Positions 52,097 through 62,719 of a stretch of DNA of 64,000 nt are shown piece after piece. The DNA comes from Phymatolithon calcareum (Eukaryota > Rhodophyta > Florideophyceae > Hapalidiales), in assembly GCA_977006965.1 (NCBI GenBank), contig OZ345378.1, positions 1,240,001-1,304,000 of the forward strand, in the 5' to 3' direction. Both the position numbers and the translations under genes were made by a program. The notes beneath the pieces are model-generated. The model did not search any database and was not told where the DNA came from. It saw only the letters and a program-made list of their open reading frames with translations. Positions within the stretch are counted from its first letter, which is position 1. Each line of letters begins with the position of its first letter.

Positions 52097-53311
52097 GATA
52101 TGTAAAGGAAGGATGTAGACAACGAAGATTTGTTTGTGGAATGCCTGACTGAGCAGCCGGGCAGCGTCAATAGGCTGTTGCCGCCCTTTTTACTGGACCC
52201 CCGGATTTGTAAAGAACGTTAAGCTCTGAGCTGTAAACTTATTATCACTAATCTTTGCCCGCTAACTTTTGACTCTTGAATTCTAAGTTTTGAGCTTTGC
52301 GCTTGGTCTTTCTAGATTGCTGATATCAGGGGGCTACCCCCTGCCCCTTATGCATCTTGAAAGACAGGAACATTTGAAGCAACTTTCACGGACATGCGCC
52401 CAACCAGGCACCACAAGTCATCATTATGTTACACGTGGATTATTGTGGTGGCGTTGGCCACGGACATGCACACATCCACTTCCGCCAAGAAATTTTCCAT
52501 CTCGTCTTCTAGCTTGATCAACATTTTCTCACAGTCCAATGGGTCCACAAGCACGGGGTCGTTGGCCTTCTTGAACGGTACAGCAACGGCATCATGGTCT
52601 GCTGATGACAGCGAGTGTTCCTTCCCACCGCCTCCGTACATGGACTTGAGCAACTGCATCAACTTATCCTTATTACGAACCTCAATGTTTTCCATTTGCT
52701 CTTTCGCATCAGCCAGCTTCTCTCGCGTTTGCTGGATGATGTTTCCTTCGACCTCCATCATCTGCTTCTGTTCAATTGCCTCGGCCAGCGTGTACTCCTT
52801 GCCGCATACTGTAACTTTGGTGGATGCGTTGGCGACGACTAGGGCACATTTGATCTTTCGTCGGCGGGCCATGAGATCGCGAATGCTCTGCCAGCATGCT
52901 TTTGCCTCGTTCTCGAATTCCGGTTGAGTTAGTTTTGAGGAAAGAATTTTGCCACTTTGCTTCACAGCGACTGGATTGAGCTGCTCGGTGCGTTTTTCGA
53001 TGCGCTTGTTGAGTAGTTTTAGCTCTACGAGAGCTTTGGATAAGGTCATGTCCTCCATTGCGAATTAAGGGCGGTGTGGGTCTCAATCATGTCGTTGCAG
53101 CTTTGCCTGCTTCTAGTGCTCATGGCAAACCCAAGGCTTCTTAAATAACACAGAGCGTGTTTACTGTATGACAACTGAGGGTCAAAACGGCGATGCTGAG
53201 CTGTAACCTCGCAAAATGGTCCAAATGAAGTCTGACACCTAGTTCTCAAGCACGTATACTTTTGGCGTGGACTGTGCTGTCCAGGTCAGCAACTGAAGTG
53301 GCAAGTTACCG
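52097..53311 (-). repeat. Left arm of a 1215-bp inverted duplication
   Basis: Pairs with 54886-56100; every left position plus its partner sums to 108197, so there is no net indel. By eye I count about seven mismatches, roughly 99% identity. The arm carries the phage-like gene with about 250 bp upstream and 330 bp downstream. Ends are sharp: unrelated sequence begins immediately outside 52097 and inside 53311. Confidence 0.95.
52429..53058 (-). CDS. Phage-like coiled-coil protein, copy 1
   Basis: A 209-residue protein with ATG start. It begins MTLSKALVELKLLNKRIEKR after three residues. The basic stretch ARRRKIKCALVVANAST (64-80) is followed by KVTVCGKEYTLAEAIEQK, a long helical region (about 95-140), and a C-terminal VDPLDCEKML...NFLAEVDVCMSVANATT. 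From memory this layout, especially S/ANA-x-T-K-V-T-V-x-G-x-E-Y-T-x-A-E-A-I and the closing S-V-x-N-A-T-T, matches uncharacterised proteins of tailed bacteriophages and prophages. If so it was acquired by transfer. Function unknown. The other copy encodes the same 209 residues. Confidence 0.75.
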   Translation of the reverse strand: MEDMTLSKALVELKLLNKRIEKRTEQLNPVAVKQSGKILSSKLTQPEFENEAKACWQSIRDLMARRRKIKCALVVANASTKVTVCGKEYTLAEAIEQKQMMEVEGNIIQQTREKLADAKEQMENIEVRNKDKLMQLLKSMYGGGGKEHSLSSADHDAVAVPFKKANDPVLVDPLDCEKMLIKLEDEMENFLAEVDVCMSVANATTIIHV

Positions 53312-54356
53312 TATTGTAGTGGAATCTTCAATTCATCATGCGAGGCTAGTATTATTCCAAGCGCCTAAGTCCAACACATTCAGTTCTTTGATGCGCATGT
53401 ACACAGTCGGACAAAGAGAATTTGTCTCGGGAGGCCATGGTGGTCTGCACTCCTTCGTTTTCTGCGAACAGTAGCACTTAGCCAATCAATCGAATCAATC
53501 CATATGCTCTTTTCGAAGCCGAAAAGTCGGCCAATGTGCTACAGGCAGGCCTTCAGCACATTATAATACCTTCCTGCAGGTATTGGGTGTAGCCCGAGGC
53601 CGATTCTGAGCTGGACGTGCACTCTCAATTTCCCAAACATATATACAGTACAAGCAGGGTAACATTCCCCTGGTACAAGTATGTGTACAATACTTGTGCC
53701 CAGTCTGTACTGTATACACACAGACTGCTGGGGGAGCATGGCAGCATTTTGGCCCGAAAATCAGTTGGTTTATTTGGGCCCCAATGCTGCTGTGCTTTAC
53801 TCGAGTAAAAATTGGTCAGTTTGTCGCAGGGACGAAAGTATGACAACTTTCAAAGGCCACAGAAAAATTTCATTTCTGCATTTCTAGCCTGTATCGAGTG
53901 ATTCCGTGTTCGTCTTGATGACTTTGTTGTGAAGGCCATGTTAAAGCTTTTACAACGGCATGCCCATGGCTTCGTATCATAATCGGCGTGAAGGTCTTTT
54001 CCTAAATGTTCTAGTCCTCTACACAGTTTGGATGGAAGGATTTGTGGGCTCAACGAAGGGTTAAAGAGATCGGCCACTAAGAGCCCACCTGACGAAACAG
54101 TATACTGTTTAAAAACGACGAAAAAAGTGAGATAAAATAGTTTTACAGCGTCTTCGACTTATTTCAAGAGCCTGCCCATACGTCCGATGGTTCCCATTTT
54201 TGTTTTAATGTATTCGGCTTTGCTTTATCCTCATCTGCATGGAGAGGATTGTGGGGTCAAGGACTGCCAGCACCAAGGCCATGAACGTGAGCGTCACCAA
54301 GAAAATCCCTCGTTTCGAGCACGGACGCATTGATTTCGGGGAAATCCAAGATTTAT

Positions 54357-54479
54357 CATAATTTTGCCCTTGCAACCAAATTACCGGAGGTTCCAGTCTG
54401 TATACAACGAAGCGAGTAGCAGCTCTATCCAGAGCAACCAGACAGGTTGGTGCCCTGCATCTGATCATGAAATACTGTA
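54357..54479 (+). repeat. 123-bp direct repeat, copy 1
   Basis: Repeated at 54558-54680 with a constant offset of 201 and about one mismatch. It starts CATAATTTTGCCCTTGCAAC and ends GAAATACTGTA. Confidence 0.9.
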
Positions 54480-54557
54480 CTGTATTCGGGGAAATCCAAG
54501 ATTTATATAAATCTTGGATTTCCCAGAATACAGTATTTCATGATCAGATGCAGGGCA
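54450..54557. repeat. ~108-nt near-perfect palindrome nested in the spacer
   Basis: The left half starts GTGCCCTGCATCTGATCATG and the right half ends with its inverse complement. The centre is AAATCCAAGATTTAT and its complement. The arms differ by a duplicated CTGTA and one base. It overlaps the end of direct-repeat copy 1 and bridges to copy 2. Confidence 0.9.
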
Positions 54558-54680
54558 CATAATTTTGCCCTTGCAACCAAATTACCGGAGGTTCCAGTCT
54601 GTATACAACGAAGCAAGTAGCAGCTCTATCCAGAGCAACCAGACAGGTTGGTGCCCTGCATCTGATCATGAAATACTGTA
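54558..54680 (+). repeat. 123-bp direct repeat, copy 2
   Basis: Second copy of 54357-54479, directly following the palindrome. Confidence 0.9.
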
Positions 54681-54885
54681 TTCTCCCTAATATCAAGTCA
54701 TTTGAGACGGCGATAGCAACAACGACGTCCAGTCAAGTGGCAAGGGCAAAAACGCCGTGGGATAGGACGTAGTGGCTTGCGGCAGATGACTTATCATATA
54801 GCTCATTTGGCCAGAAACTCCATAGGTCTGGACTTCGGCACGGTGTGCCAACTTTGCTGCGTCAGTCACTACGATCATCCGAATG

Positions 54886-56100
54886 CGGTAACTTGCCACT
54901 TCAGTTGCTGACCTGGACAGCACAGTCCACGCCAAAAGTATACGTGCTTGAGAACTAGGTGTCAGACTTCATTTGGACCATTTTGCGAGGGTACAGCTCA
55001 GCATCGCCGTTTTGACCCTCAGTTGTCATACAGTAAACACGCTCTGTGTTATTTAAGAAGCCTTGGGTTTGCCATGAGCACTAGAAGCAGGCAAAGCTGC
55101 AACGACATGATTGAGACCCACACCGCCCTTAATTCGCAATGGAGGACATGACCTTATCCAAAGCTCTCGTAGAGCTAAAACTACTCAACAAGCGCATCGA
55201 AAAACGCACCGAGCAGCTCAATCCAGTCGCTGTGAAGCAAAGTGGCAAAATTCTCTCCTCAAAACTAACTCAACCGGAATTCGAGAACGAGGCAAAAGCA
55301 TGCTGGCAGAGCATTCGTGATCTCATGGCCCGCCGACGAAAGATCAAATGTGCCCTAGTCGTCGCCAACGCATCCACCAAAGTTACAGTATGCGGCAAGG
55401 AGTACACGCTGGCCGAGGCAATTGAACAGAAGCAGATGATGGAGGTCGAAGGAAACATCATCCAGCAAACGCGAGAGAAGCTGGCTGATGCGAAAGAGCA
55501 AATGGAAAACATTGAGGTTCGTAATAAGGATAAGTTGATGCAGTTGCTCAAGTCCATGTACGGAGGCGGTGGGAAGGAACACTCGCTGTCATCAGCAGAC
55601 CATGATGCCGTTGCTGTACCGTTCAAGAAGGCCAACGACCCCGTGCTTGTGGACCCATTGGACTGTGAGAAAATGTTGATCAAGCTAGAAGACGAGATGG
55701 AAAATTTCTTGGCGGAAGTGGATGTTTGCATGTCCGTGGCCAACGCCACCACAATAATCCACGTGTAACATAATGATGACTTGTGGTGCCTGGTTGGGCG
55801 CATGTCGATGAAAGTTGCTTCACATGTTCCTGTCTTTCAAGATGCATAAGGGACAGGGGGTAGCCCCCTGATATCAGCAATCTAGAAAGACCAAGCGCAA
55901 AGCTCAAAACTTAGAATTCAAGAGTCAAAAGTTAGCGGGCAAAGATTAGTGATAATAAGTTTACAGCTCAGAGCTTAACGTTCTTTACAAATCCGGGGGT
56001 CCAGTAAAAAGGGCGGCAACAGCCTATTGACGCTGCCCGGCTGCTCAGTCAGGCATTCCACAAACAAATCTTCGTTGTCTACATCCTTCCTTTACATATC
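54886..56100 (+). repeat. Right arm of the 1215-bp inverted duplication
   Basis: Inverse complement of 52097-53311 with the same sharp ends. Both arms include the gene's upstream flank, so both copies have the same local promoter region. Confidence 0.95.
55139..55768 (+). CDS. Phage-like coiled-coil protein, copy 2
   Basis: Encodes exactly the same 209 residues as the copy at 52429-53058, in the opposite orientation, so the two genes point away from each other. The few differences between the arms include one silent base inside the gene and several in the flanks. The intact frame in both copies suggests either very recent duplication or gene conversion between the arms. Function unknown; see copy 1 for motifs. 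Confidence 0.75.
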   Translation: MEDMTLSKALVELKLLNKRIEKRTEQLNPVAVKQSGKILSSKLTQPEFENEAKACWQSIRDLMARRRKIKCALVVANASTKVTVCGKEYTLAEAIEQKQMMEVEGNIIQQTREKLADAKEQMENIEVRNKDKLMQLLKSMYGGGGKEHSLSSADHDAVAVPFKKANDPVLVDPLDCEKMLIKLEDEMENFLAEVDVCMSVANATTIIHV

Positions 56101-57467
56101 GAGGAACAAAACGGAAACGGAATGGGGCCGTGCTTTCACGGAGGGAGCTGGAGCCTTCGTGTTCTATACACAGAACCATTTCTTCAGGAAAACGCATCAG
56201 GAGATGCTGATGAGTTTCCCTTATAACGCTTTCGTTGTTATGGTTGTTTGAACAGCAGCAACGTTTGCAAGTTTAACGTGCATCCTCAAGCACTTTTCGA
56301 CGGGATGATCCCGTCTCAATTCTAGCTCCGTCTAATGACACGAAAGACACCTCGATCAGTACGAGCATCAAGAACAACCATGCAGCAATACTCATTGACA
56401 GAGAAGTAACAGTTGCGAAAAGCATCTATTTCACATTTGAAGACAAAGGCGCCACTGTATCTGTGATTCAAGTCCAGAAGGTCCAGAACTTTGGTCAACG
56501 AGTGGACTGCGGACACTCAAATCTCGTAGAACGAAAATACAAGTGGCATAGATACCATGCAAGAATTTAACAGCTTGAGGGATTGGTTGGGGCAGCAACT
56601 GTGTGCACTAGACACTATTTTTATTACTGTGCTGATGAACGCTGCACGAAAGGATCATCCTTATTCTCGTTCACATTGTCTATTGGAACAGCATGCTGCT
56701 GCTCTAAGAGACAATGTGAGCGATAATGTGGACAAACAATCTCGACTTGCTCTACGACCTTTATCACGTCCACGTGTTTCATCCCACGGGAATGTCGATA
56801 TCCCATTGAGGTGAGGGCTAATTTGGAAAATTTCCTACCCAAGACAAGCAGCAAGGAATGTCGAGACACGCTTGACTAGCTGGTCTGATCAGTACCAGTC
56901 CTCTCAATACACGTATTGATTCCGTTTGAATACTACACCGCACGGTAGACCGATAACCTACGTTGTATTTGCACTGCCAGCGACATTGGGTAGTTACGGG
57001 GAAGCTGCACTGGTACGCGCGAATGCGATTATGATATGAAAACATCTATTTCCTTATCAAAAGGAATCAATGCATGTATTGATCGGAATCGTACCAGAGC
57101 TCCCCTTCTCACCCGGCCCTAATGTTTATACTGTACATTATACCCTAAAACATAACATTTACTATTTTCGTTTGGCCGACAATGAAGTTGTCGTGGAAGC
57201 GATAAGAGAGAACCAGTATGGCTACCTTGTGCGTATTGTAATCCTCCCACAGCAGGGCGTCTTCGACACGCGGAGAGTACTGTATCGGGGAATCGATGGC
57301 CGCGACTGCAGCCATCATGACAGGTGGTTCCGTTGCAGCCTACGTTCCTGATGAATATACGTGAGTCGTAATTTTATCGACGACTCGGAGCGTACTTTGG
57401 TCAAGGTTCCTGTCAAACCTTCGTGCGATGTGTAAACTCAGGGAGAACTCCTAGAACTCTTGCCCGG
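56101..57467. other. Gene-poor region
   Basis: No supported gene. A 15-bp stem with one mismatch (TCGTTCACATTGTCT at 56667-56681 with 56709-56723) is present. A 93-codon plus frame at 57070-57351 is unrecognised. Confidence 0.4.
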
Positions 57468-57713
57468 TGATCATCGGGAAACTAGTTGGGGTTCCGATGG
57501 CACGTACACGTATGCAATTCGGCACAGGCACATTACAATTTTTAATCAAAAAACACTTCCGCTAAGTAACGATTCGGCACTACACGCTGTAACTCGCGTC
57601 GTGCTGAATAGTTACTTAGCAGAAGTGTTTCTTGCTTAAAATTTTAAGTGTGACTGTGCCGAATTGCATACGTGTACGTGCCATCGGAACCCCAACTAGT
57701 TTCCCGATGATCA
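57468..57713. repeat. 246-bp hairpin element, 113-bp arms, 20-nt loop
   Basis: The left arm (57468-57580) and right arm (57601-57713) pair with no net indel (positions sum to 115181) and mostly match. The outer 50 or so bp are almost perfect (TGATCATCGGGAAACTAGTT and so on); the inner part has more mismatches. It looks like a snapback MITE or an inverted duplication. If transcribed it would fold into a long hairpin RNA. Confidence 0.9.
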
Positions 57714-58120
57714 TCGTTGACCCTACATGATTCGTCTTAGAGAATGTACGTACAATGACGTACACTTTGACAAAAACGTAAATGTAAGTGATGTGCAAGC
57801 TGTCTTACATAATGAGCCGATCTGGCCGGACCAATGATATTACTACGATCATATATTTAGATAAATGCCGTCCTGGTCCTGGAAATAACTTAATTTATGA
57901 CAAGCACGGATTACAGTGATTATTCGGGAATTACAACTTGAGATGCTGCTTGGAACATTCTATCGCCAAGCAATACGTGTGGTGTTCTTATCGAAGGGCA
58001 GAGTTCATCGAATGGGCGAGCGACAAGTTGCCTTACAGGACAAGAGTACTACAGCTGACCGCCTTGATCCAATTTTCTATTCTTCAGGGTTAAAAATTGC
58101 TCTTCGCCAAACTTCTCTAT
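57714..58120. other. Intergenic
   Basis: Nothing recognised between the hairpin and the CAGGGG-ended element. Confidence 0.4.
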
Positions 58121-58127
58121 CCATAAT

Positions 58128-58498
58128 CAGGGGAATGTTAAGGGGGGGAGAAACGCAGACCCTGTGTCATACCGCTTTTCCAAGATTATCATATATCGAG
58201 CCCGTTTGAAAAAGAAACATTAGGGCGAAGATTGCATCATAGAAATACCAGAGAAATAAAAGGAAATCATGGGAACATTAGGAGTTCCTAATGTAGCGGC
58301 AGCTCTCGTTGCTCGACTCGTTTCTTGGTAAGAAATAACTAGAATTAAGGTTGGCGTCAAAGCTTTGGCGACAATTTTTGATACAGCGTTATCCTCATAA
58401 ATCGCTATGCACAACGCGCGCCTCGTTTTTATTAGAATGTATGTTACTAAGTGATATGACACCGGGTCTGCGTTTCTCCCTCCCTTAACATTCCCCTG
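58128..58498. mobile_element. 371-bp CAGGGG-ended element with 7-bp target duplication
   Basis: The terminal inverted repeats match for about 40 bp with two mismatches; they begin CAGGGGAATGTTAAGGG and continue through AGAAACGCAGACCC. Perfect 7-bp direct repeats CCATAAT flank it (58121-58127 and 58499-58505). No protein is encoded. The first eight bases and the 7-bp duplication match the element at 8308-9255, so they probably share a transposase. Confidence 0.85.
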
Positions 58499-58505
58499 CC
58501 ATAAT

Positions 58506-59826
58506 ACAGTAGTTTGGAGACTTTTCGCTCGATGACGCGTCATACGTGCATCATCAAGGCATGCGTGGTCGCAAATGCTTCGGCGTACAGGTCAGTGGGG
58601 AATATTGTACTGGCCTCAGCCATTTGAATTTTTCTTGGCTTGGATACTGCTCGTTCTTTGATCACTCCATCATTTCGGACGAAATACTGGCGCGCGAGGA
58701 CCAGAGGCGCAAGACACTTTCGAAGCAACTACAAGTATGATACGCGAAGGCAAGATGGATCAACGAATGTCTAAGGGGACTGGTAACGCGGTCTCATCAT
58801 GTTGCAAAACGCATAAGAATTTTGTCGCTTAAAAAAACTGTTCAGAAACAACATCCGAGATGCAGACAGCCTCGCATCCGAGACTTCTCAAATGATTTAT
58901 GTAACCTGCTTGATTCTACAGCACTTCATATCCAGGTCATTTTTAGTACAATATGCAGTAAACTCTTTCCCCATACCAGGAGGGCCCAGGTACCATAACA
59001 CCATAATAACCATACACTAACATAAACAATAAAGTCAACTTGGCGTCACCATCGCTGTGGATCAGCAGCTTTTTCATTTACGGAAGAATCTAGAGCCACT
59101 GTAGAAGCAAATTGGAATCAGATATGATAGTTTCGTCCAGTTAATTGTGTGCAAGGAGAGAAGTGCTGGAGTTGAGCACACAGGAGCGTTAGCCACGTTG
59201 CAGGCCAAATTGCACAGTAATTTCAAGCGTCCGATCACTATTTTTACAATTCATGAATAAGATTGAAGATTTACAGTACACAACAAAAACCGGTAAGCAG
59301 AAGGGATCGTTGACATTACGTACCGTATAATACCGTTGTGAAATTGAGCACTTGTTCAGATAGGATCTCGATTTCAATTAAGCTCACTTTTCCCGCGCTT
59401 GGCAACGTGGTGCCCTCAAAACAGAAGCAGGGTTTAGATATGATTCGCTCCAGCAATGGAGAAATACTGCACTGCGCATCAATTGGTGCCGCCGCTTTGT
59501 AAGCTTTCAAATGAACATATATGTACAGAAAAAATTGAAATTTATAGATAAATATATATTTTTCAATAAATTTCAAATTGTGATCACGTTCACCGCGATC
59601 AATACAAACCCTCAAAACCCTCTCCTGCTGTGCCTCATCCTCTGTTTCAAACATGTTTCGATTCACGACTTTTCTTACATCATGGAATCCACATCGGCTT
59701 TGATTCCGCTTCACTCCGTTGTACGATGACGAGGTTTGCTATGACATCTTGGCGATGATCGCCATGACTGCGCACGCCACGAGCTTTTTCTTCGTGGACT
59801 CTGCATTTACCACAAATCCGGTACGG
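58506..59826. other. Intergenic, upstream of the malectin gene
   Basis: No supported gene; the short frames at 59316-59729 lie on both strands and are unrecognised. Confidence 0.4.
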
Positions 59827-59835
59827 TATATAAAT
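59827..59835 (+). promoter_or_regulatory. TATA box of the malectin gene
   Basis: TATATAAAT lies 62 bp upstream of the ATG at 59897, a spacing that fits a TATA-driven start with a short leader. Confidence 0.55.
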
Positions 59836-59896
59836 CCGATCCGGCTTTGTACGAATCTCACTTTTGTCTTCAGCACGCCCTCAATCCAAGGCAATC

Positions 59897-62719
59897 ATGA
59901 TCGCTCGTCTAGCCATCCTCCTGGCGCTCGGCCTTTGCGCCACTGCGGCCCAGCTTCGCATCAATTGTGGTGGTCCCTACATTGGGAACATCGGCTGGCG
60001 TAAAGACACCGGCAAATACCGCGTCCCCCAAGCCCCTTTCTCTCGCGGCTTCGTCTCTAACAACGATGTCGTCGCCAGCGGCAATTGGGCCCCCGTGTAC
60101 AAATCTCATGCCTACGCATTCGGCACCAGCGATCTCGCGTATCAGATCCCTGTCCCCGCTGATGTTTACAATGTCTTCCTGCTTTTCGCCGAAACCTGGA
60201 GCGGCGCCAGTCAGGGTGTGAGGCAGTTCAGTCTCACCGTCAACGGTGAAGAAATTGTCCCTGCTCTCGATGTGTTCGACAAAGGCGGCGGCCTCAACAG
60301 AGCAGTGTACATCCCCATTTCTCAAGTTAATGCTACTGCCGGCTATGTGAATGTCACCCTCGGCCGTATCCCCGGTAAGAACAATCCCATGATCTCTGGT
60401 ATTGTTATCGAGGGCACGAAGCCCGATGGAATTGTGGGCAACGAAGGAGTCCCCACCCCTTCAGTTTCGGCTTCCCCCTCTGCTTCGACTTCTGCAATCC
60501 CCAGCGTATGCTCTACCACCTCCGTTCTTCTGAATGCTGGAGGTCCAGCCGTTGGAGAGTACATTGCAGACAAATTGGCCTACATCATTGGACCTTTCGG
60601 TTTTGCGTACACCAGCAAGGTGCCGGTGACTGTGGAAGCGGGTTCCAACACTGCCCCGCTTTACCTTACCGAGCGTTACACCAGTTCGGCATCTCTTACG
60701 TACAAGATCCCTGTTCCGGCAGGAACATACACTGTGACCTCCATGCACGCTGAGTCTTACTTCACGGCTGCTGGTAAGCGTGTGTTCAATATCATGATTA
60801 ACGGTGCTGAGGTTGAGACTTCGTTTGATATCTTCGTTGCGGCTGGGAATGCGAAGGATGTTGCGGTTGAGTTGACGTACACTGGTATTGTGTCTGTGGA
60901 CGGATTTATCACCATTTCTTACATCAAGACTGCTCAGAACAACCCGCTTGTGAATGCTATCAAGATCGTGTCGACGTGCGGTGAAACGCCCACACCCACC
61001 GTGAGTGCGTCCGTAACCTCAGGTGTTGAGCCAACAATCACGCCCACTGTGTCGGCATCTGCTTCTGCGTCTGCTTCACCCAGTGTGGGCTCGTGCCCTG
61101 GTAGCCCTGTTCTCCTGAACGTTGGTGGACTGGCTGAGGTCGGATACAGCGCTGATAAGACCGCCTATATTGAAGGGAACATTGGTAAGGTGTACACCAG
61201 CTCTGTGCCGGTGACTGTGAAACCTGGTTCCGACACTGCCCCGCTTTACCGCACTGAGCGTTTCACGGAGGCGGCCGCTCTTACGTACAAGATCCCTGTT
61301 CAGGCAGGAACATACACTGTGACCTCCATGCACGCTGAGTCTTTCTTCACGGCTGCCGGTCTGCGTGTGTTCAATATCTTGATTAACGGGGTTGCGGTTG
61401 AGACTTCGTTTGATATCTTCGTTGCGGCTGGGAATGCGAAGGATGTTGCGGTTGAGTTGACGTACAGAGGTATTGTGCCGGTGGACGGATTTATCACCAT
61501 TTCGTACATCAAGACTGCGAAGAACAACCCGCTTGTGAATGCAATCAAGATCTATCCTGAGTGCGGTACTCCAATTCTTACTGTGACACCCACTGTGTCG
61601 GCGTCTGCATCCGCGTCTGCAAACGCTCTATGTGCAACGGATAGCATTAATATGAACGTCGGAGGAGGTGCGGTCACTGGATATGTCGCCGAGAACGTGG
61701 CGTATATTACTGGACCTGCTGGCACTGCGTCAGGCATCGCGACTCCAGTCACTGGCGCGGACAACGCCGATGTGTTCAAAACCGAGCGGTACACCACGCA
61801 CAGTGCATTGACGTACAAGATCCCTGTCGCTGCCGGTACTTACACTGTTACCACCTTCCACGCCGAGAGCTACGTCACGGCCGCTGGAGCTCGTTTGTTC
61901 AGCATTGCCATCAATGGCAAGGAAGTTAAGACAAACCTTGATGTATTCAGCGCAGCTGGTGGCAAGAATATTGCTCTTGTGCAGAAATTCGCTGGTGTCT
62001 CCTCGGTCGACGGTTTCATTACGATTTCGTTCGTGAAGGGTACTATTCAGAATCCGTTTGTGAATGCCATTAAGATTACCGCGGAATGCTCTACTCCCTC
62101 TGTCAGTGCGACATCTGCCCCGACCGTGTCTGCAGGCGTAACTCCGACCGTCTCTCCGTCCGTTGACCCCAATCTCTGCGATGTTGCTCAGAGCGTTACC
62201 GGCCGCACCAAGGATGCTTTCAGCATGAATGTCGGTGGGCCGGCTCTCGGTGTCTTCGGCGCTGAAAACGTTAACTACCTGCAAGCTCCTAAGGGTAAAA
62301 TTTCTAAGAGCGCTGTTGAAGTCTCACTTGGTGGTGTGACTGCACCCATCTTCTTCACTGAGCGCTTCACGGACCATTCCGCTCTTGTTTACAAGATCCC
62401 TGTTCCAGATGGGTCTTACAATGTAACGACGTATCACGCCGAGTCGTTCGTCAATACAATCGGAGGACGTATTTTCAACATTGTCATTAACGGTAACGCA
62501 GTTGCTGTAGCTGTGGATGTGTTTGAGTCTGTTGGGAAGAACAAAGCCTATGTTCGTCTCTTCCGCGACATTCCGTCTGTCGGTGGATTTATCACGATTG
62601 AGTTCGCAAGAGGTCAGGCGCAGAATCCGTTCGTCAATGCTATCAAGATCAACGGCGTTGGTGCGGACACGCTTGCCATTGCCGGGCTTGAGGATGGATC
62701 TTGCAAGTTTCCTCTCTGA
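59897..62719 (+). CDS. Secreted protein with five malectin-like domains
   Basis: A 940-residue product from ATG 59897. MIARLAILLALGLCATAAQ is a clear signal peptide. Five malectin-like domains follow: domain 1 starts LRINCGGPYIGN (about residue 20), and domains 2-5 start with LLNAGG, LLNVGG, MNVGGG and MNVGGP, each followed about 30-100 residues later by LTYKIPV (or similar) and HAES. Linkers are Ser/Thr/Pro/Ala-rich (SASASASAS), probably O-glycosylated. Malectin domains bind glucose-type oligosaccharides, so a cell-wall or extracellular-matrix role is inferred. There is no transmembrane span or obvious GPI signal. Domains 2 and 3 are nearly identical over long DNA stretches, a sign of recent duplication or conversion. 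A decayed relative is at 31745-32818. Confidence 0.85.
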   Translation: MIARLAILLALGLCATAAQLRINCGGPYIGNIGWRKDTGKYRVPQAPFSRGFVSNNDVVASGNWAPVYKSHAYAFGTSDLAYQIPVPADVYNVFLLFAETWSGASQGVRQFSLTVNGEEIVPALDVFDKGGGLNRAVYIPISQVNATAGYVNVTLGRIPGKNNPMISGIVIEGTKPDGIVGNEGVPTPSVSASPSASTSAIPSVCSTTSVLLNAGGPAVGEYIADKLAYIIGPFGFAYTSKVPVTVEAGSNTAPLYLTERYTSSASLTYKIPVPAGTYTVTSMHAESYFTAAGKRVFNIMINGAEVETSFDIFVAAGNAKDVAVELTYTGIVSVDGFITISYIKTAQNNPLVNAIKIVSTCGETPTPTVSASVTSGVEPTITPTVSASASASASPSVGSCPGSPVLLNVGGLAEVGYSADKTAYIEGNIGKVYTSSVPVTVKPGSDTAPLYRTERFTEAAALTYKIPVQAGTYTVTSMHAESFFTAAGLRVFNILINGVAVETSFDIFVAAGNAKDVAVELTYRGIVPVDGFITISYIKTAKNNPLVNAIKIYPECGTPILTVTPTVSASASASANALCATDSINMNVGGGAVTGYVAENVAYITGPAGTASGIATPVTGADNADVFKTERYTTHSALTYKIPVAAGTYTVTTFHAESYVTAAGARLFSIAINGKEVKTNLDVFSAAGGKNIALVQKFAGVSSVDGFITISFVKGTIQNPFVNAIKITAECSTPSVSATSAPTVSAGVTPTVSPSVDPNLCDVAQSVTGRTKDAFSMNVGGPALGVFGAENVNYLQAPKGKISKSAVEVSLGGVTAPIFFTERFTDHSALVYKIPVPDGSYNVTTYHAESFVNTIGGRIFNIVINGNAVAVAVDVFESVGKNKAYVRLFRDIPSVGGFITIEFARGQAQNPFVNAIKINGVGADTLAIAGLEDGSCKFPL

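Larger units (their letters stand above)
53312..54885. other. Spacer of the inverted duplication
   Basis: 1574 bp of unique sequence with no recognised gene. Its right half contains a direct repeat and a nested palindrome, listed separately. Confidence 0.6.
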
